Assembly: GCA_963676345.2 (NCBI GenBank)
Contig: CAXXTS010000002.1
Coordinates: forward strand, 1,000,892 to 1,064,891
Source: G963665925 sp963676345
GTDB taxonomy: Bacteria > Bacillota > Clostridia > Peptostreptococcales > Acidaminobacteraceae
Reading direction: 5' to 3'
Length of the DNA stretch: 64,000 bases
Below are positions 25,644 through 33,872 of the stretch, piece after piece. Within the stretch, counting starts at the first letter, position 1. Each line of letters starts with the position of its first letter. Both the position numbers and the translations under genes were made by a program. Below the pieces are notes generated by a model. That model made no database searches, was not told the DNA's origin, and worked only from the letters and a program-made list of their open reading frames with translations.

Positions 25644-26999
25644 TTAACCCAGTCGCGTCTCGATCAGTGCCACCAATTCTTTTGCAAATTGATTGAGTTC
25701 GTCTTGATTTTTGCCTTCTATCATAACACGTACAAGTGGCTCTGTTCCTGATGGACGTATCAGCACGCGGCCCTGCCCATGGAAGAATGACTCTACCTCA
25801 GCAATTCGTTTAACAATGACTTCGTCGTCATTATAGGCATGCTTATTTTTGTTAGAGACTTTAGCATTTTTAAGTACCTGCGGATATGTATCCATAATAC
25901 CTGCCAGCTCAGAAAGCTTCTTGCCAGATTCTTTAATAACATTAATCAGTTGTACCGCTGTTAAAAGACCATCACCTGTAGTATTATGATCGAGGAAAAT
26001 AATATGCCCTGACTGTTCGCCACCTAGACTATGTCCGCCTGCACGCATGGCTTCAAGAACATATCGGTCACCCACCTTTGTTTTCTCCAGCGTAATGTCC
26101 TCTGAACGCATGGCAATATCCAGCCCCAAATTACTCATAACGGTCGCCACAATAGTATCATTACTGAGTTTCCCGCTTTTTTTCATATGTGCACCACAAA
26201 TGGCCATAATCTTATCACCATCTACAATACGCCCTTTTTCATCTACCGCAATCAGACGGTCTGCATCGCCATCAAAGGCCAGTCCAATATCTGCCTTTCT
26301 GAGGATCACTTCTGCAGCCACCTTCTCAGGATGTGTTGAGCCACAGTCTGCATTGATATTGTACCCATCTGGCTCAGCATGAATGCAGTCCACATTTGCA
26401 CCAAGGTCTTTGAGCGCCTTTCGTGCAACTTCATAGGCCGCGCCATTTGCTGCATCCAGCACCACGTTTACACCTTCAAATTTCACATCGACTGTTGATT
26501 TTACATAGTCTGCATACATGTCCATGGCTCTGAAAACTTCCGTTTTTCGTCCGAGTTCTGTACCCGATGGGTTATGCGGTAAGTCCTTTTCTTCCAAAAT
26601 GAATGTTTCAATTTTCTCTTCAACCGCATCTGGCAGCTTAAAGCCATCTTTATCAAAGAACTTAATGCCATTATACTCCACAGGATTATGGGAAGCTGAA
26701 ATCATAACCCCAGCATCTACATCTAGGTGTCGTACTAAGTGTGCCACTGCAGGCGTAGGTAAAACACCAATTTTGATCACATCGCACCCGGCGGACAAAA
26801 CCCCCGAAATCATGGCTGACTCAAGCATGTCCCCAGAAACACGCGTGTCTTTAGCAATCAAAATTTTTGCCTTTTCATTCTTTTCTTTATTTTCAGTGAG
26901 CACATATGCACCGAATCTGCCCAGCTTATATGCCAGCTCATTTGTCAATTCTACATTTGCAACGCCGCGTACGCCGTCAGTACCAAATAATTTCCCCAC
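25644..26999 (-). CDS. glmM: Phosphoglucosamine mutase
   Basis: A 451-residue enzyme that converts glucosamine-6-phosphate to glucosamine-1-phosphate for peptidoglycan precursors. The four-domain phosphohexomutase pattern is present: the active-site serine loop ISASHNPVEYNGIKFF, metal site DGDADRL, sugar-binding GGEQSGHI, and phosphate loop RPSGTEPLVRVM. The start is GTG at 26999 behind AGGAGGAA. In most Firmicutes glmM follows cdaA-cdaR, but here those two genes lie 22 kb away without it. Confidence 0.97.
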   Translation of the reverse strand: MGKLFGTDGVRGVANVELTNELAYKLGRFGAYVLTENKEKNEKAKILIAKDTRVSGDMLESAMISGVLSAGCDVIKIGVLPTPAVAHLVRHLDVDAGVMISASHNPVEYNGIKFFDKDGFKLPDAVEEKIETFILEEKDLPHNPSGTELGRKTEVFRAMDMYADYVKSTVDVKFEGVNVVLDAANGAAYEVARKALKDLGANVDCIHAEPDGYNINADCGSTHPEKVAAEVILRKADIGLAFDGDADRLIAVDEKGRIVDGDKIMAICGAHMKKSGKLSNDTIVATVMSNLGLDIAMRSEDITLEKTKVGDRYVLEAMRAGGHSLGGEQSGHIIFLDHNTTGDGLLTAVQLINVIKESGKKLSELAGIMDTYPQVLKNAKVSNKNKHAYNDDEVIVKRIAEVESFFHGQGRVLIRPSGTEPLVRVMIEGKNQDELNQFAKELVALIETRLG

Positions 27000-27124
27000 C
27001 TTATTCCTCCTGAAGTCCTAGTAATACAACTCTTTTTATTTTATCATAATAAAACTTGCTCACTGAGATGAATATATCATTGTATTTTCCCAATATAGTA
27101 TCCTGAGTAACCATACACAGGTGT

Positions 27125-28204
27125 TTAGAAATCGTCCCTTATTGACTCTATCCATGCAGCATATGCTTCATATGATGTGCAGTTGGGCTCCTCTTCATTA
27201 AACATGAGCGCTTCAAGAGCCAGCCTCACTTGGCGCAGCGCCAAATTTTTCTTATATTCTTCTGGATGCCCCTTATAATAATCCAGCAAAGACGCCAATG
27301 TCTTTTTAAGCGTTTCTTTGCTGACGTCTCTGCGAATCAAGGTATTCACAGCACGAATCATATCTGCTGGTATGGGTTTGTTTTCTTCCATCAAATTGAT
27401 GATAATTTTCATATAGCCTATCAGACAGCCCTTGCCCTGACATTTTCCACAATTTTTCTCGCCCCGGCACATCTCTTCAAGCCCAAGTCTAACCGCATGA
27501 ATCATTCTATAAAGCGCAGCCGCCTGACGCTTAAGTTGTGTTTCTTGTACTGCTTGTACTTCAGCGTGATACGCTTTAAAACGAAATGCCATTACGCCTG
27601 CTATGATCAGAACCATAAAAAGTATAGCGCCTGTGCCAATCCCAATTAGAGACCCTGCAAGTACAATTTTTTGTATACCAAATACGAGAAAAGCTGATGC
27701 TGCAAGTACTTTCATAATTTCTTCAGGAATTTTCTCCCCGAACCGCTGGGCGATTAGAATGCCCAGTAGGCTGGTAATAACCATTCCCGAAACCGTTCCG
27801 AGCAGGGTCAAAAACGGATACACGGAATCGGTTGACAGCGATAGTGCTGTCAGCTGAGTTTTATCGCCAAGCTCCCCTAAGAAAAATGCGATTGCCACAG
27901 TAATCAAAGGGCCAAATTTTTCTATACTTTCTTCCTCTTCTTCTGGTTCTTCATAATCCAGTGACAGGTAAGCGAAAATTAGAAATAAGAGTCCCGATGC
28001 ACTGTGTACTAGGCGCATATCCAAAGATTTCGCAAGTAGTGAGCCAAATATGATTGCAAGTCCATGATTGGCTGCCGACCCCAGTGCTACACCTAAAAGT
28101 ATTTGATGTAATTTATATTTTGTTGCAAATGCCATCGCAACAATTTGGGTTTTGTCACCCATTTCAGCCACCAAAATGAGCAGCATTGCTTTTAAAAATT
28201 CCAT
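27125..28204 (-). CDS. GDT1/TMEM165-type cation exporter with a Cys-rich C-terminal extension
   Basis: A 359-residue protein. Residues 1-210 are the UPF0016 membrane domain of six helices in two repeats. Each repeat carries the E-x-G-D-K-T motif (AEMGDKTQI near residue 15, GELGDKTQL near residue 110). Characterised bacterial members export Mn(II). The usual length is about 190-230. Here a soluble extension of about 150 residues follows, with CRGEKNCGKCQGKGC as a possible metal site and a helical tail. It lies 8 bases after the MATE gene. No yybP-ykoY riboswitch was recognised upstream. Confidence 0.85.
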   Translation of the reverse strand: MEFLKAMLLILVAEMGDKTQIVAMAFATKYKLHQILLGVALGSAANHGLAIIFGSLLAKSLDMRLVHSASGLLFLIFAYLSLDYEEPEEEEESIEKFGPLITVAIAFFLGELGDKTQLTALSLSTDSVYPFLTLLGTVSGMVITSLLGILIAQRFGEKIPEEIMKVLAASAFLVFGIQKIVLAGSLIGIGTGAILFMVLIIAGVMAFRFKAYHAEVQAVQETQLKRQAAALYRMIHAVRLGLEEMCRGEKNCGKCQGKGCLIGYMKIIINLMEENKPIPADMIRAVNTLIRRDVSKETLKKTLASLLDYYKGHPEEYKKNLALRQVRLALEALMFNEEEPNCTSYEAYAAWIESIRDDF

Positions 28205-28212
28205 AGTTAACC

Positions 28213-29544
28213 CTATTCAAGTTGGAACGACTTCCACTTACCTTTCTTGATGTAATATTGTCCTATAGCTGCCTCGACGAACACAGAGCCAGCGACAGCC
28301 CACCAGACACCATCTGTGCCCATGTCTAATAAAGTAACCATAACCCAAGCGGCTGGCACTTTAAAAACAAGGTTCGCCATGAGTGATGATATCATAGCTG
28401 GGCGCGTATCGCCAGCCCCTTGAAAAACACCACCGTATATGACTGGAAATATGACAACCGATATGCCAATATACACAATTCTGAGGTAGTGAACACCAAT
28501 ACCGACCACTGATGGATCCCTTAAAAAAAAGCGCATGAAAAAATGCGGAAAAATCACGTAGGGCACTGCAAATATAATCATATTGATTGCCCCAAGCCTG
28601 AGTCCTTTTTTTATGAGGACATCCAGTGCCTGATAATCTTTACGTCCAAGAGCCTGACCAACCATAATAGACATCGCCACAGAAAGGCCTGATAGAAATA
28701 TAAACGTATATCCAAAAAGCTGACCACCAATTCCAAAAGCGGCAGTTGCGGCATTCCCTCCTGCCCTGAGTACAATGGCGAACATAAGCATGCCCGTTAC
28801 AGGTCTAGAGATTTGCTGAATGCAAGCCCAAAATCCAACTTTCAGAATTTGCTGAACGCGTGCTCTATCTAACCTCAAGTACTTCAAAAATGTCTGTATA
28901 TGGTTATCAAAGAGCTTCTGAATGGTCCTGTAAACAATCATCAAGCTACCAAAGCCCATGGCAATAACCGTTGCAAGTGCTGCGCCTCCTATTCCCATGC
29001 CAAAACCAAAGATAAGCAGGGGATCTAAAATGATATTCAGCACATTGGTCATTCCAAATATAATCAGTGGACTCATGGTATCCCCAGTGCCCTGAAGGAT
29101 ATTGCGCATGGCAAAATTAACAAAGACCATGGGTGTCCCCCAAAGGACAATCTTTAAATATACCGACGTGTATGTAATTGTGGACGGATCTTTTGCACCA
29201 TATATATCTTCAATAACGAAATGCGACGCGCCATGTCCCAAAGCACCTACTATTAGGCCAAATACAAGGGCTAAAATGAGGGCGGTTCCTGTAGCAGACC
29301 GTATTTTAGCCCAATCTTCTTCGCCATAGCCTCTAGAAGCAAGTGCAATTGCGCCGGCTCCAACCAGAGCGGACATGACAAACACCACGCCTGCCGCAGA
29401 GGTACCCAGCGCTGCTGAGGAAGCATACACAGTCCCCAGCTTTGATACAAAGAACAAGTCACACGTATAGACCAGAGACTGTAAGATCGTCCCCACCATC
29501 ACAGGCCAAGACAACTTAATGATACTGCGAATGCTTGCTTCCAT
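28213..29544 (-). CDS. MATE family efflux transporter
   Basis: A 443-residue inner-membrane protein with 12 predicted helices in two homologous halves. It has MATE features such as a proline-containing SWPVMVGTILQSLVY in helix 1 and ILQGTGDTMSPL / VFQGAGDTRPAM in equivalent places of the two halves. The family exports cationic drugs or metabolites in exchange for Na+ or H+. It starts at 29544 behind AGGAGAG and precedes the GDT1-type gene in one operon. Confidence 0.92.
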   Translation of the reverse strand: MEASIRSIIKLSWPVMVGTILQSLVYTCDLFFVSKLGTVYASSAALGTSAAGVVFVMSALVGAGAIALASRGYGEEDWAKIRSATGTALILALVFGLIVGALGHGASHFVIEDIYGAKDPSTITYTSVYLKIVLWGTPMVFVNFAMRNILQGTGDTMSPLIIFGMTNVLNIILDPLLIFGFGMGIGGAALATVIAMGFGSLMIVYRTIQKLFDNHIQTFLKYLRLDRARVQQILKVGFWACIQQISRPVTGMLMFAIVLRAGGNAATAAFGIGGQLFGYTFIFLSGLSVAMSIMVGQALGRKDYQALDVLIKKGLRLGAINMIIFAVPYVIFPHFFMRFFLRDPSVVGIGVHYLRIVYIGISVVIFPVIYGGVFQGAGDTRPAMISSLMANLVFKVPAAWVMVTLLDMGTDGVWWAVAGSVFVEAAIGQYYIKKGKWKSFQLE

Positions 29545-29590
29545 AGTACTCTCCTATATTTTGCATATTATGAATGCATTATTGTGAATA

Positions 29591-30658
29591 TTAATTGGTA
29601 ACATCTATGCCTAGTACCCAACCCGCTTCAGGAGCGCTGCTAAGCTCAAGGAATAAGGAATGAATCATGTTTTCTGTTAAAATGTCATAATAGGGTTCAG
29701 AAATGTATACTCCGTCAGAATTGAGTGTCTTCTCGTACCATGGCCGTTCTCTTGGATCATAGCCCTCAGGTAATTCCATATCTTCAGATGCGATGAGCCT
29801 TCCGTCTGGTGTTGCTAAATAGAAGGTTATCACCTCATCATGTTCTCCAACAAATTTGCTGAGTACAGCTTGAATATCCTGTGCTGTTTCATACGGGGCA
29901 AGCTCATTTTCTACTGCATGCAGAACCTCTGTCCAACTTTCAATTTGTGCCTTTGAAAATGTATTTACCTCCTGGTCTACACCAGGCGTGTTCAGCAGCA
30001 AATTATCTCCTGCTTGTGATTGGATTTTCTGCTTAGATTCAAGCCCTTCATCTGATGTACTCAGTGCCTTATAGGCTTCGACATCTTCAAAGTAGACTGG
30101 GTCCGCTTCCAGTGTGTAATCTATGCCAAGCACTACGGGTGCTTCTTTTTCGTCATAAACCTGAACGGACATAGTACAAATATAAGTCTGTGTCATTGCG
30201 TCTTGGTAAATATCTGTATAGGTCGAATTTTCTAATGCTTTCTTATACCAGTCTCGCTCAACCACATCATATGTACTGGGCAGTTCAACTTCAGGCGTGC
30301 TTATAAACGTCCCGTCGTCAAAGCCTAAGTACATATATTGTATTTCTTCTGTCCTGAACGATTTAAGTATTTCAATATACTGACTCTGGCTTAGGTGACG
30401 CCCTTCCATCTCGAGTCGCTGAGAAATTTGGGTCGCAACGGCTTCCATTTCCAGATGCAGGGCATCATAATAGGAAGCTCGACTCTCTTCTTGTTGTTCT
30501 TCTTCTGAAATGAGATCCTTTGATGCTTGTGCACCACTCTTATCAGCATCTGGTACAGGCTCTTCCATTTCACTTGTCGCGCACCCGGTGACGAGCGCAA
30601 GACTTAGGACTAAAACGAGCCATTTCCCATAATGTTTTCGTATATTTGAACTATGCAT
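29591..30658 (-). CDS. Lipoprotein with two Cache-like sensor domains
   Basis: A 355-residue lipoprotein. The signal peptide ends in LVTGC with Cys26. Two Cache-type (extracellular small-molecule sensor) modules follow. The first, about residues 60-180, holds YDVVERDWYKKAL. The second, about residues 240-355, holds YDPRERPWYEKTL. Each ends in a GID strand (LGIDYT, LGIDVT). These motifs normally sit in chemoreceptors, kinases or cyclases, but here no membrane helix or signalling domain follows. The start at 30658 is favoured by AGGGGTG. It may bind a ligand and pass it to a partner, which is not known. Confidence 0.7.
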   Translation of the reverse strand: MHSSNIRKHYGKWLVLVLSLALVTGCATSEMEEPVPDADKSGAQASKDLISEEEQQEESRASYYDALHLEMEAVATQISQRLEMEGRHLSQSQYIEILKSFRTEEIQYMYLGFDDGTFISTPEVELPSTYDVVERDWYKKALENSTYTDIYQDAMTQTYICTMSVQVYDEKEAPVVLGIDYTLEADPVYFEDVEAYKALSTSDEGLESKQKIQSQAGDNLLLNTPGVDQEVNTFSKAQIESWTEVLHAVENELAPYETAQDIQAVLSKFVGEHDEVITFYLATPDGRLIASEDMELPEGYDPRERPWYEKTLNSDGVYISEPYYDILTENMIHSLFLELSSAPEAGWVLGIDVTN

Positions 30659-30766
30659 GCAAACACCCCTAAACTCACAATAAGTTACTTTCACCTCATT
30701 AAATTATACGCCTAAGTGACATTAAATGGATGGTTTTCTCTGATTTGTTATTCTTTTTTAACACAT

Positions 30767-30797
30767 AAAAAGCGAATAGCCCATGCGAGCTATTCGC
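30767..30797 (-). terminator. Terminator after the RDD gene
   Basis: GCGAATAGC pairs with GCTATTCGC (30772-30780 and 30789-30797) with an 8-base loop. The minus strand continues TTTTTATG. It lies 31 bases after the RDD stop codon. Confidence 0.8.
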
Positions 30798-30828
30798 AGT
30801 CATTTATAACTTACAATTAAAAATGTTT

Positions 30829-31329
30829 TCACTTGGCCTTCTTATGGTTTAATGCATCTCTATACTCAGTCAAATCAAAGACATTTTTATGTTCACAGCA
30901 TGTCTGCTCCACAACAACTGTTGTTGCAAAAAAGTCATGTAAGCCTTGTTTTCTCTTTGTAAACCGAATTGGCAAGAAGCCTAGACCAAGAGTCAGGTAA
31001 CACACCAGTTTTACAATATAGCGTAGTGTCGCGCGCCCAAAACCTATTCTTTCACCGTTTTCAGCTGTAACGACAATTTTCTGAATGATTTTCCCGATTG
31101 TAGCCTGTTTTTTGCTGCTGTGAAAACCCGCAAAATAGAGCCAGTCCACAATGACAGGGAGAAAGAAATAAACGCCTACCATCAGCATTGGTTTGTTATC
31201 AAATAAATCGGCCCGAAGCTCGATACCGATAACCGCAGCAACACTGAAGGCGAGTATAAATCCGACCGTACTCGTTATGAGAAAATCAATAGTCCATGCG
31301 TAAAACCGTTTTTTGAAACCTATATTCAT
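30829..31329 (-). CDS. RDD family membrane protein
   Basis: A 166-residue protein with the RDD fold. FYAWTIDFLI opens the first helix, two further helices follow, and ATIGKIIQKIVVTAENGERIGFGRATLRY is the conserved cytoplasmic segment. The motif Arg-Asp-Asp is changed, with FYAWTID in place of RxxAxxxD. RDD proteins are poorly defined, and some have been linked to ion transport. The C-terminus has TCCEHK. The ATG at 31329 follows AGGTGATAGGG, while a GTG at 31338 is an alternative. Confidence 0.8.
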   Translation of the reverse strand: MNIGFKKRFYAWTIDFLITSTVGFILAFSVAAVIGIELRADLFDNKPMLMVGVYFFLPVIVDWLYFAGFHSSKKQATIGKIIQKIVVTAENGERIGFGRATLRYIVKLVCYLTLGLGFLPIRFTKRKQGLHDFFATTVVVEQTCCEHKNVFDLTEYRDALNHKKAK

Positions 31330-31569
31330 CCCTATCACCTGCCTTTAAACCATCCTCTTTTCTATATTTAATTTATACCTATATCTGCGTCATACTAACA
31401 GGTTATAACTGTAAAAACGTTTTCAAAATGACATGATGATCATATTCAGGGTAAATAGGTTGGATTTGATATGAAAATTCGGGATATTAGGAGGGGTGTG
31501 GAGACTTCGGCTGAACTGCATGTGAGTCAACCTAATCGGCTTTAATCCAACTCCATCAGAAATGCCAGA

Positions 31570-31600
31570 GCAACCTCTGGCTGCTCATGTCGCTCGTCGC
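31570..31600 (+). repeat. Short repeat unit, copy D
   Basis: Begins GCAACCTCTGGCTGC and ends GTCGCTCGTCGC. It is 27 of 31 identical to 31632-31662. The first part can fold as a small hairpin. Confidence 0.6.
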
Positions 31601-31631
31601 TCTATTTTTAAGAAACAAAGAACAGCACCGT

Positions 31632-31674
31632 GCAACCTCTGGTTGCCCTGGTCGCTCGTCGCGCCCAATAGATT
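31632..31674 (+). repeat. Short repeat unit, copy C, with the CCCAATAGATT extension
   Basis: Begins GCAACCTCTGGTTGCCC and continues through GTCGCTCGTCGC to GCGCCCAATAGATT. The last 34 bases (31641-31674) match copies A and B at 5414 and 5477. Most of this copy lies in a 43-base insert (31628-31670) that is present in the left arm of the palindrome and absent from the right arm. Confidence 0.55.
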
Positions 31675-31694
31675 TGATAATAAAGAGGAACACA
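31671..31694. repeat. Left arm of a long palindrome split by the IS element
   Basis: Pairs perfectly over 24 bases with 33062-33085. Removing the IS and one target copy rejoins the apex, where TCGTGTG meets CACACGA, so the original hairpin had arms of about 31 bases with one bulged T. The sequence ACAAAGAACAGCA continues the right arm (as its complement, 33086-33098) and is found left of the 43-base insert at 31615-31627. Confidence 0.8.
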
Positions 31695-31700
31695 TTCGTG

Positions 31701-33044
31701 GATAGCGTAAAATAAAGTGCGCAAAAATAAATAAAGGAAAAGCCATCGGAAACTCCGAAAAGGTAATTGTCTAGAAAACCCAAATAAGGAGATGATAAAC
31801 CGATGGCTTACCAAAATTCTACCCTACCTTTTGAAAAAATGCTATTAAAGTTTCTAACTGCGCAAGACCCAATGCTTGAAATGCTCAAGTGGCTGTGCGA
31901 ACAGCTGATGGAAGCAGAACTTTCAAATCAACTTGGAGCTGATAAATCAGAACGCTCAGGATCAAGAAATGGCTACAGAGCCGGATACCGACCAAGACGC
32001 TTTGATACGCGTATGGGGACTATGTATCTTATGGTTCCAAAACCACGTAAAGGTGGTTATATTCCATTCTTTGTGACGGAACGAAAACGTTCCGAAGCCG
32101 CTCTAATGAACGTCATTCAGGAAGCATTCGTCAATGGAGTTTCCACAAGAAAAATCGAGAAACTCGCTAAAAGTCTAGGGATCGATTCAATCTCGAAAGG
32201 CCATGTAAGTAACATCACAAAAGAGCTGAATGAACAAGTAGAAGCGTTTCGAAATCGAAATCTCGATGCAGAATATCCTGTTCTTTGGGTAGATGCTCTT
32301 TATGAAAAGATCCGAGATAATGGGCATGTCAGAAACATGGCTGTTCACGTCGTTTGTGGCGTTAAACTTGATGGCACACGAGATATACTTGCAGTTGAGC
32401 CAATGTATGAGGAATCTGAAGCGAGCTATACAACACTGTTTGATAAGTTGAAGGCACGAGGCGTTGAACACGTCTGGTTAGTTGTTTCAGATGCACATAA
32501 GGGCCTTGTTAGCGCAGCGCGAAAGTCATTTCTGGGATCATCCTGGCAACGTTGCAAGGTACATTTCATGAGAAATATCATGGCACATGTACCATCCAAA
32601 CAGAAAAATCACTTCGGTTCAAAGCTGAAGCAAATCTGGCTTCAACCTGATTACAATAGTGCTAAAAGTTATGCTTATACCTTTATGGATGAATATGAAA
32701 GTAAGTATCCAGAAGCGATTAAGACACTAGAAGAAGGTCTCGAAGATTCACTTCAGTTCTTCAATTTTGAACAGATTGATTCTAGAAAAATCGCTTCAAC
32801 GAACATGATTGAACGTTTAAACCGTGAAATTCGGCGAAGAACCAAAGTCGTTGGCATTTTTCCATCGGTTGATTCATACATACGTTTAGTCACTTCCTAC
32901 TTGATCGAATATAGCGAAGACTGGTCAACTGGAAGGTGCTATATAGACTCGAAGGTCATCGATTTGATCTACGAGGAGAAACTTAAAGCTGCATAAACCT
33001 TATCGGATTTCTGGTGGTTTTTGCGCACAAGAGTTGACACTATC
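31701..33044 (+). mobile_element. IS256-family insertion sequence, complete
   Basis: A 1,344-bp element with one transposase gene. The imperfect terminal inverted repeats begin GATAGYGT and include GTGCGCAAAAA on both ends (left 31701-31727, right 33018-33044). The 8-bp direct repeat CATTCGTG flanks it at 31693-31700 and 33045-33052, the duplication size usual for the family. Intact ends and duplication indicate a recent, probably still active copy. It inserted at the apex of a pre-existing palindrome. Confidence 0.93.
31803..32996 (+). CDS. IS256-family (mutator type) transposase
   Basis: A 397-residue DDE transposase of the Mutator/IS256 group (PF00872). The catalytic residues are visible as Asp in LWVDALYEK, Asp in LVVSDAHKGL, and Glu in MIERLNREIRRRTKVVGIFPS. 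The latter follows an all-helical insertion as expected. AAGGAGATG precedes the ATG. The reading frame is full length and the element ends are intact, so the protein is probably functional. Confidence 0.96.
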   Translation: MAYQNSTLPFEKMLLKFLTAQDPMLEMLKWLCEQLMEAELSNQLGADKSERSGSRNGYRAGYRPRRFDTRMGTMYLMVPKPRKGGYIPFFVTERKRSEAALMNVIQEAFVNGVSTRKIEKLAKSLGIDSISKGHVSNITKELNEQVEAFRNRNLDAEYPVLWVDALYEKIRDNGHVRNMAVHVVCGVKLDGTRDILAVEPMYEESEASYTTLFDKLKARGVEHVWLVVSDAHKGLVSAARKSFLGSSWQRCKVHFMRNIMAHVPSKQKNHFGSKLKQIWLQPDYNSAKSYAYTFMDEYESKYPEAIKTLEEGLEDSLQFFNFEQIDSRKIASTNMIERLNREIRRRTKVVGIFPSVDSYIRLVTSYLIEYSEDWSTGRCYIDSKVIDLIYEEKLKAA

Positions 33045-33061
33045 CATTCGTGTGCACACGA

Positions 33062-33098
33062 TGTGTTCCTCTTTATTATCAAATCTGCTGTTCTTTGT
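33062..33098. repeat. Right arm of the palindrome split by the IS element
   Basis: Positions 33062-33085 are the exact reverse complement of 31671-31694. Positions 33086-33098 are the reverse complement of 31615-31627. Here the two blocks are contiguous, while on the left they are separated by 43 bases. Confidence 0.8.
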
Positions 33099-33107
33099 CT
33101 TTTCCGC

Positions 33108-33144
33108 AAAAAAAAAAGCGGCACGCCCCGTATGGGGCCACCGC
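33108..33144 (-). terminator. Rho-independent terminator downstream of the vor operon
   Basis: On the minus strand GCGG pairs with CCGC around an inner GCCCC/GGGGC stem with a 4-base loop, then ten T residues. It lies about 180 bases after the last vor gene. A second small hairpin (GGAAGTA/TACTTCC, 33211-33228) lies between, with no T run. Nothing else is seen in 33145-33322. Confidence 0.8.
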
Positions 33145-33322
33145 AACAACAAGAGAATGAGTAATTGGTAAGTGAGACGCTCAGTTGCAAAATGGCAACG
33201 TAGCGAATTTGGAAGTATGACTACTTCCGCTCAGAGTAACACACCCTGAAAGTGATGAAAATTAGGAGTATGAAAACAAACCTTTTTAGGATTTGTCTAT
33301 ACCATGTCAGTACTTGCAGGTC

Positions 33323-33871
33323 TTACTTAAATTGACGTGCAAGCTCAGCACCCTTTTCAAGCGCCTTTTCATTAACCGGAATCAGATTCGCTTTAGAAGC
33401 AAACAGCTTCTTTAGTGTTTCCTTAACCGTTTCAAGTTTAACTGGTGCATTCAGTTCAATATATGCACCCAGCATAATCATATTAGCTACACGTGCATTG
33501 CCAAGTTCAACAGCTGCTTCGTTAGCCGGAATGTAAATTGCTTTAACATCAGAACGCGAAACTTTTTTCTCGATTAGAGAACTGTTTACCAGCACAAGAC
33601 CGCCTTCAATAACGTCTGCTTCAAATTTATCAAGGGATGGTAGGTTCATAACAATTGCACATGTTGCATCATTCGTAATGATTGGAGAACCAATCATTTT
33701 GTCCGATACCATAACGTTACAGTTTGCAGTACCCCCACGCATTTCTGGTCCATATGATGGCAACCAAGAAACTTCTTTACCTTCAAGCATACCTGAATAT
33801 GTGATCAGCTGGCCCATAGACATAACGCCTTGGCCACCGAAACCTGCACAAATTATTTTTTCGTTTACCAT
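33323..33871 (-). CDS. vorC: 2-oxoacid:ferredoxin oxidoreductase, gamma subunit
   Basis: A 182-residue gamma subunit (POR/VOR gamma, PF01558). The hallmark CAGFGGQGVMSMGQL is near the N-terminus, then SYGPEMRGGTANCNVMVS. It helps form the CoA-binding part of the four-subunit enzyme. The ORF extends to 33937, but GAGGGGG sits before the ATG at 33871, which lies one base past the end of the beta gene. It is the last gene of the operon. The symbol follows the branched-chain (VOR) assignment from context. Confidence 0.88.
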   Translation of the reverse strand: MVNEKIICAGFGGQGVMSMGQLITYSGMLEGKEVSWLPSYGPEMRGGTANCNVMVSDKMIGSPIITNDATCAIVMNLPSLDKFEADVIEGGLVLVNSSLIEKKVSRSDVKAIYIPANEAAVELGNARVANMIMLGAYIELNAPVKLETVKETLKKLFASKANLIPVNEKALEKGAELARQFK

Positions 33872-33872
33872 T

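Larger units (their letters stand above)
31330..31700. other. Repeat-rich region left of the IS256 element
   Basis: No credible gene is seen. The stretch holds two copies of a 31-base unit (at 31570 and 31632, 27 of 31 identical) built of GCAACCTCTGG and GTCGCTCGTCGC. It then has the repeat core GGTTGCCC...CGCGCCCAATAGATT and the left arm of a long palindrome. A 24-codon ORF at 31471 has no recognisable family. Confidence 0.6.

Noticed and set aside
31471..31545. A 24-codon ORF (MKIRDIRRGVE...) left of the IS element
   Set aside because: No clear ribosome site, no family recognised, and it lies in a repeat-rich region. It may be a remnant but cannot be supported.
31570..31662. Two similar 31-base units, considered as a CRISPR array
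   Set aside because: Only two copies, four mismatches, 31-base spacing filled by ordinary sequence, and no cas genes.
31600..31700. Repeat plus hairpin considered as an integron attC site
   Set aside because: No GTTRRRY/RYYYAAC simple-site cores and no integrase in the window.
33190..33240. Small hairpins considered as a c-di-GMP or other riboswitch
   Set aside because: The conserved bases of c-di-GMP riboswitches are not there, and on the relevant strand the stretch is downstream of the vor operon.
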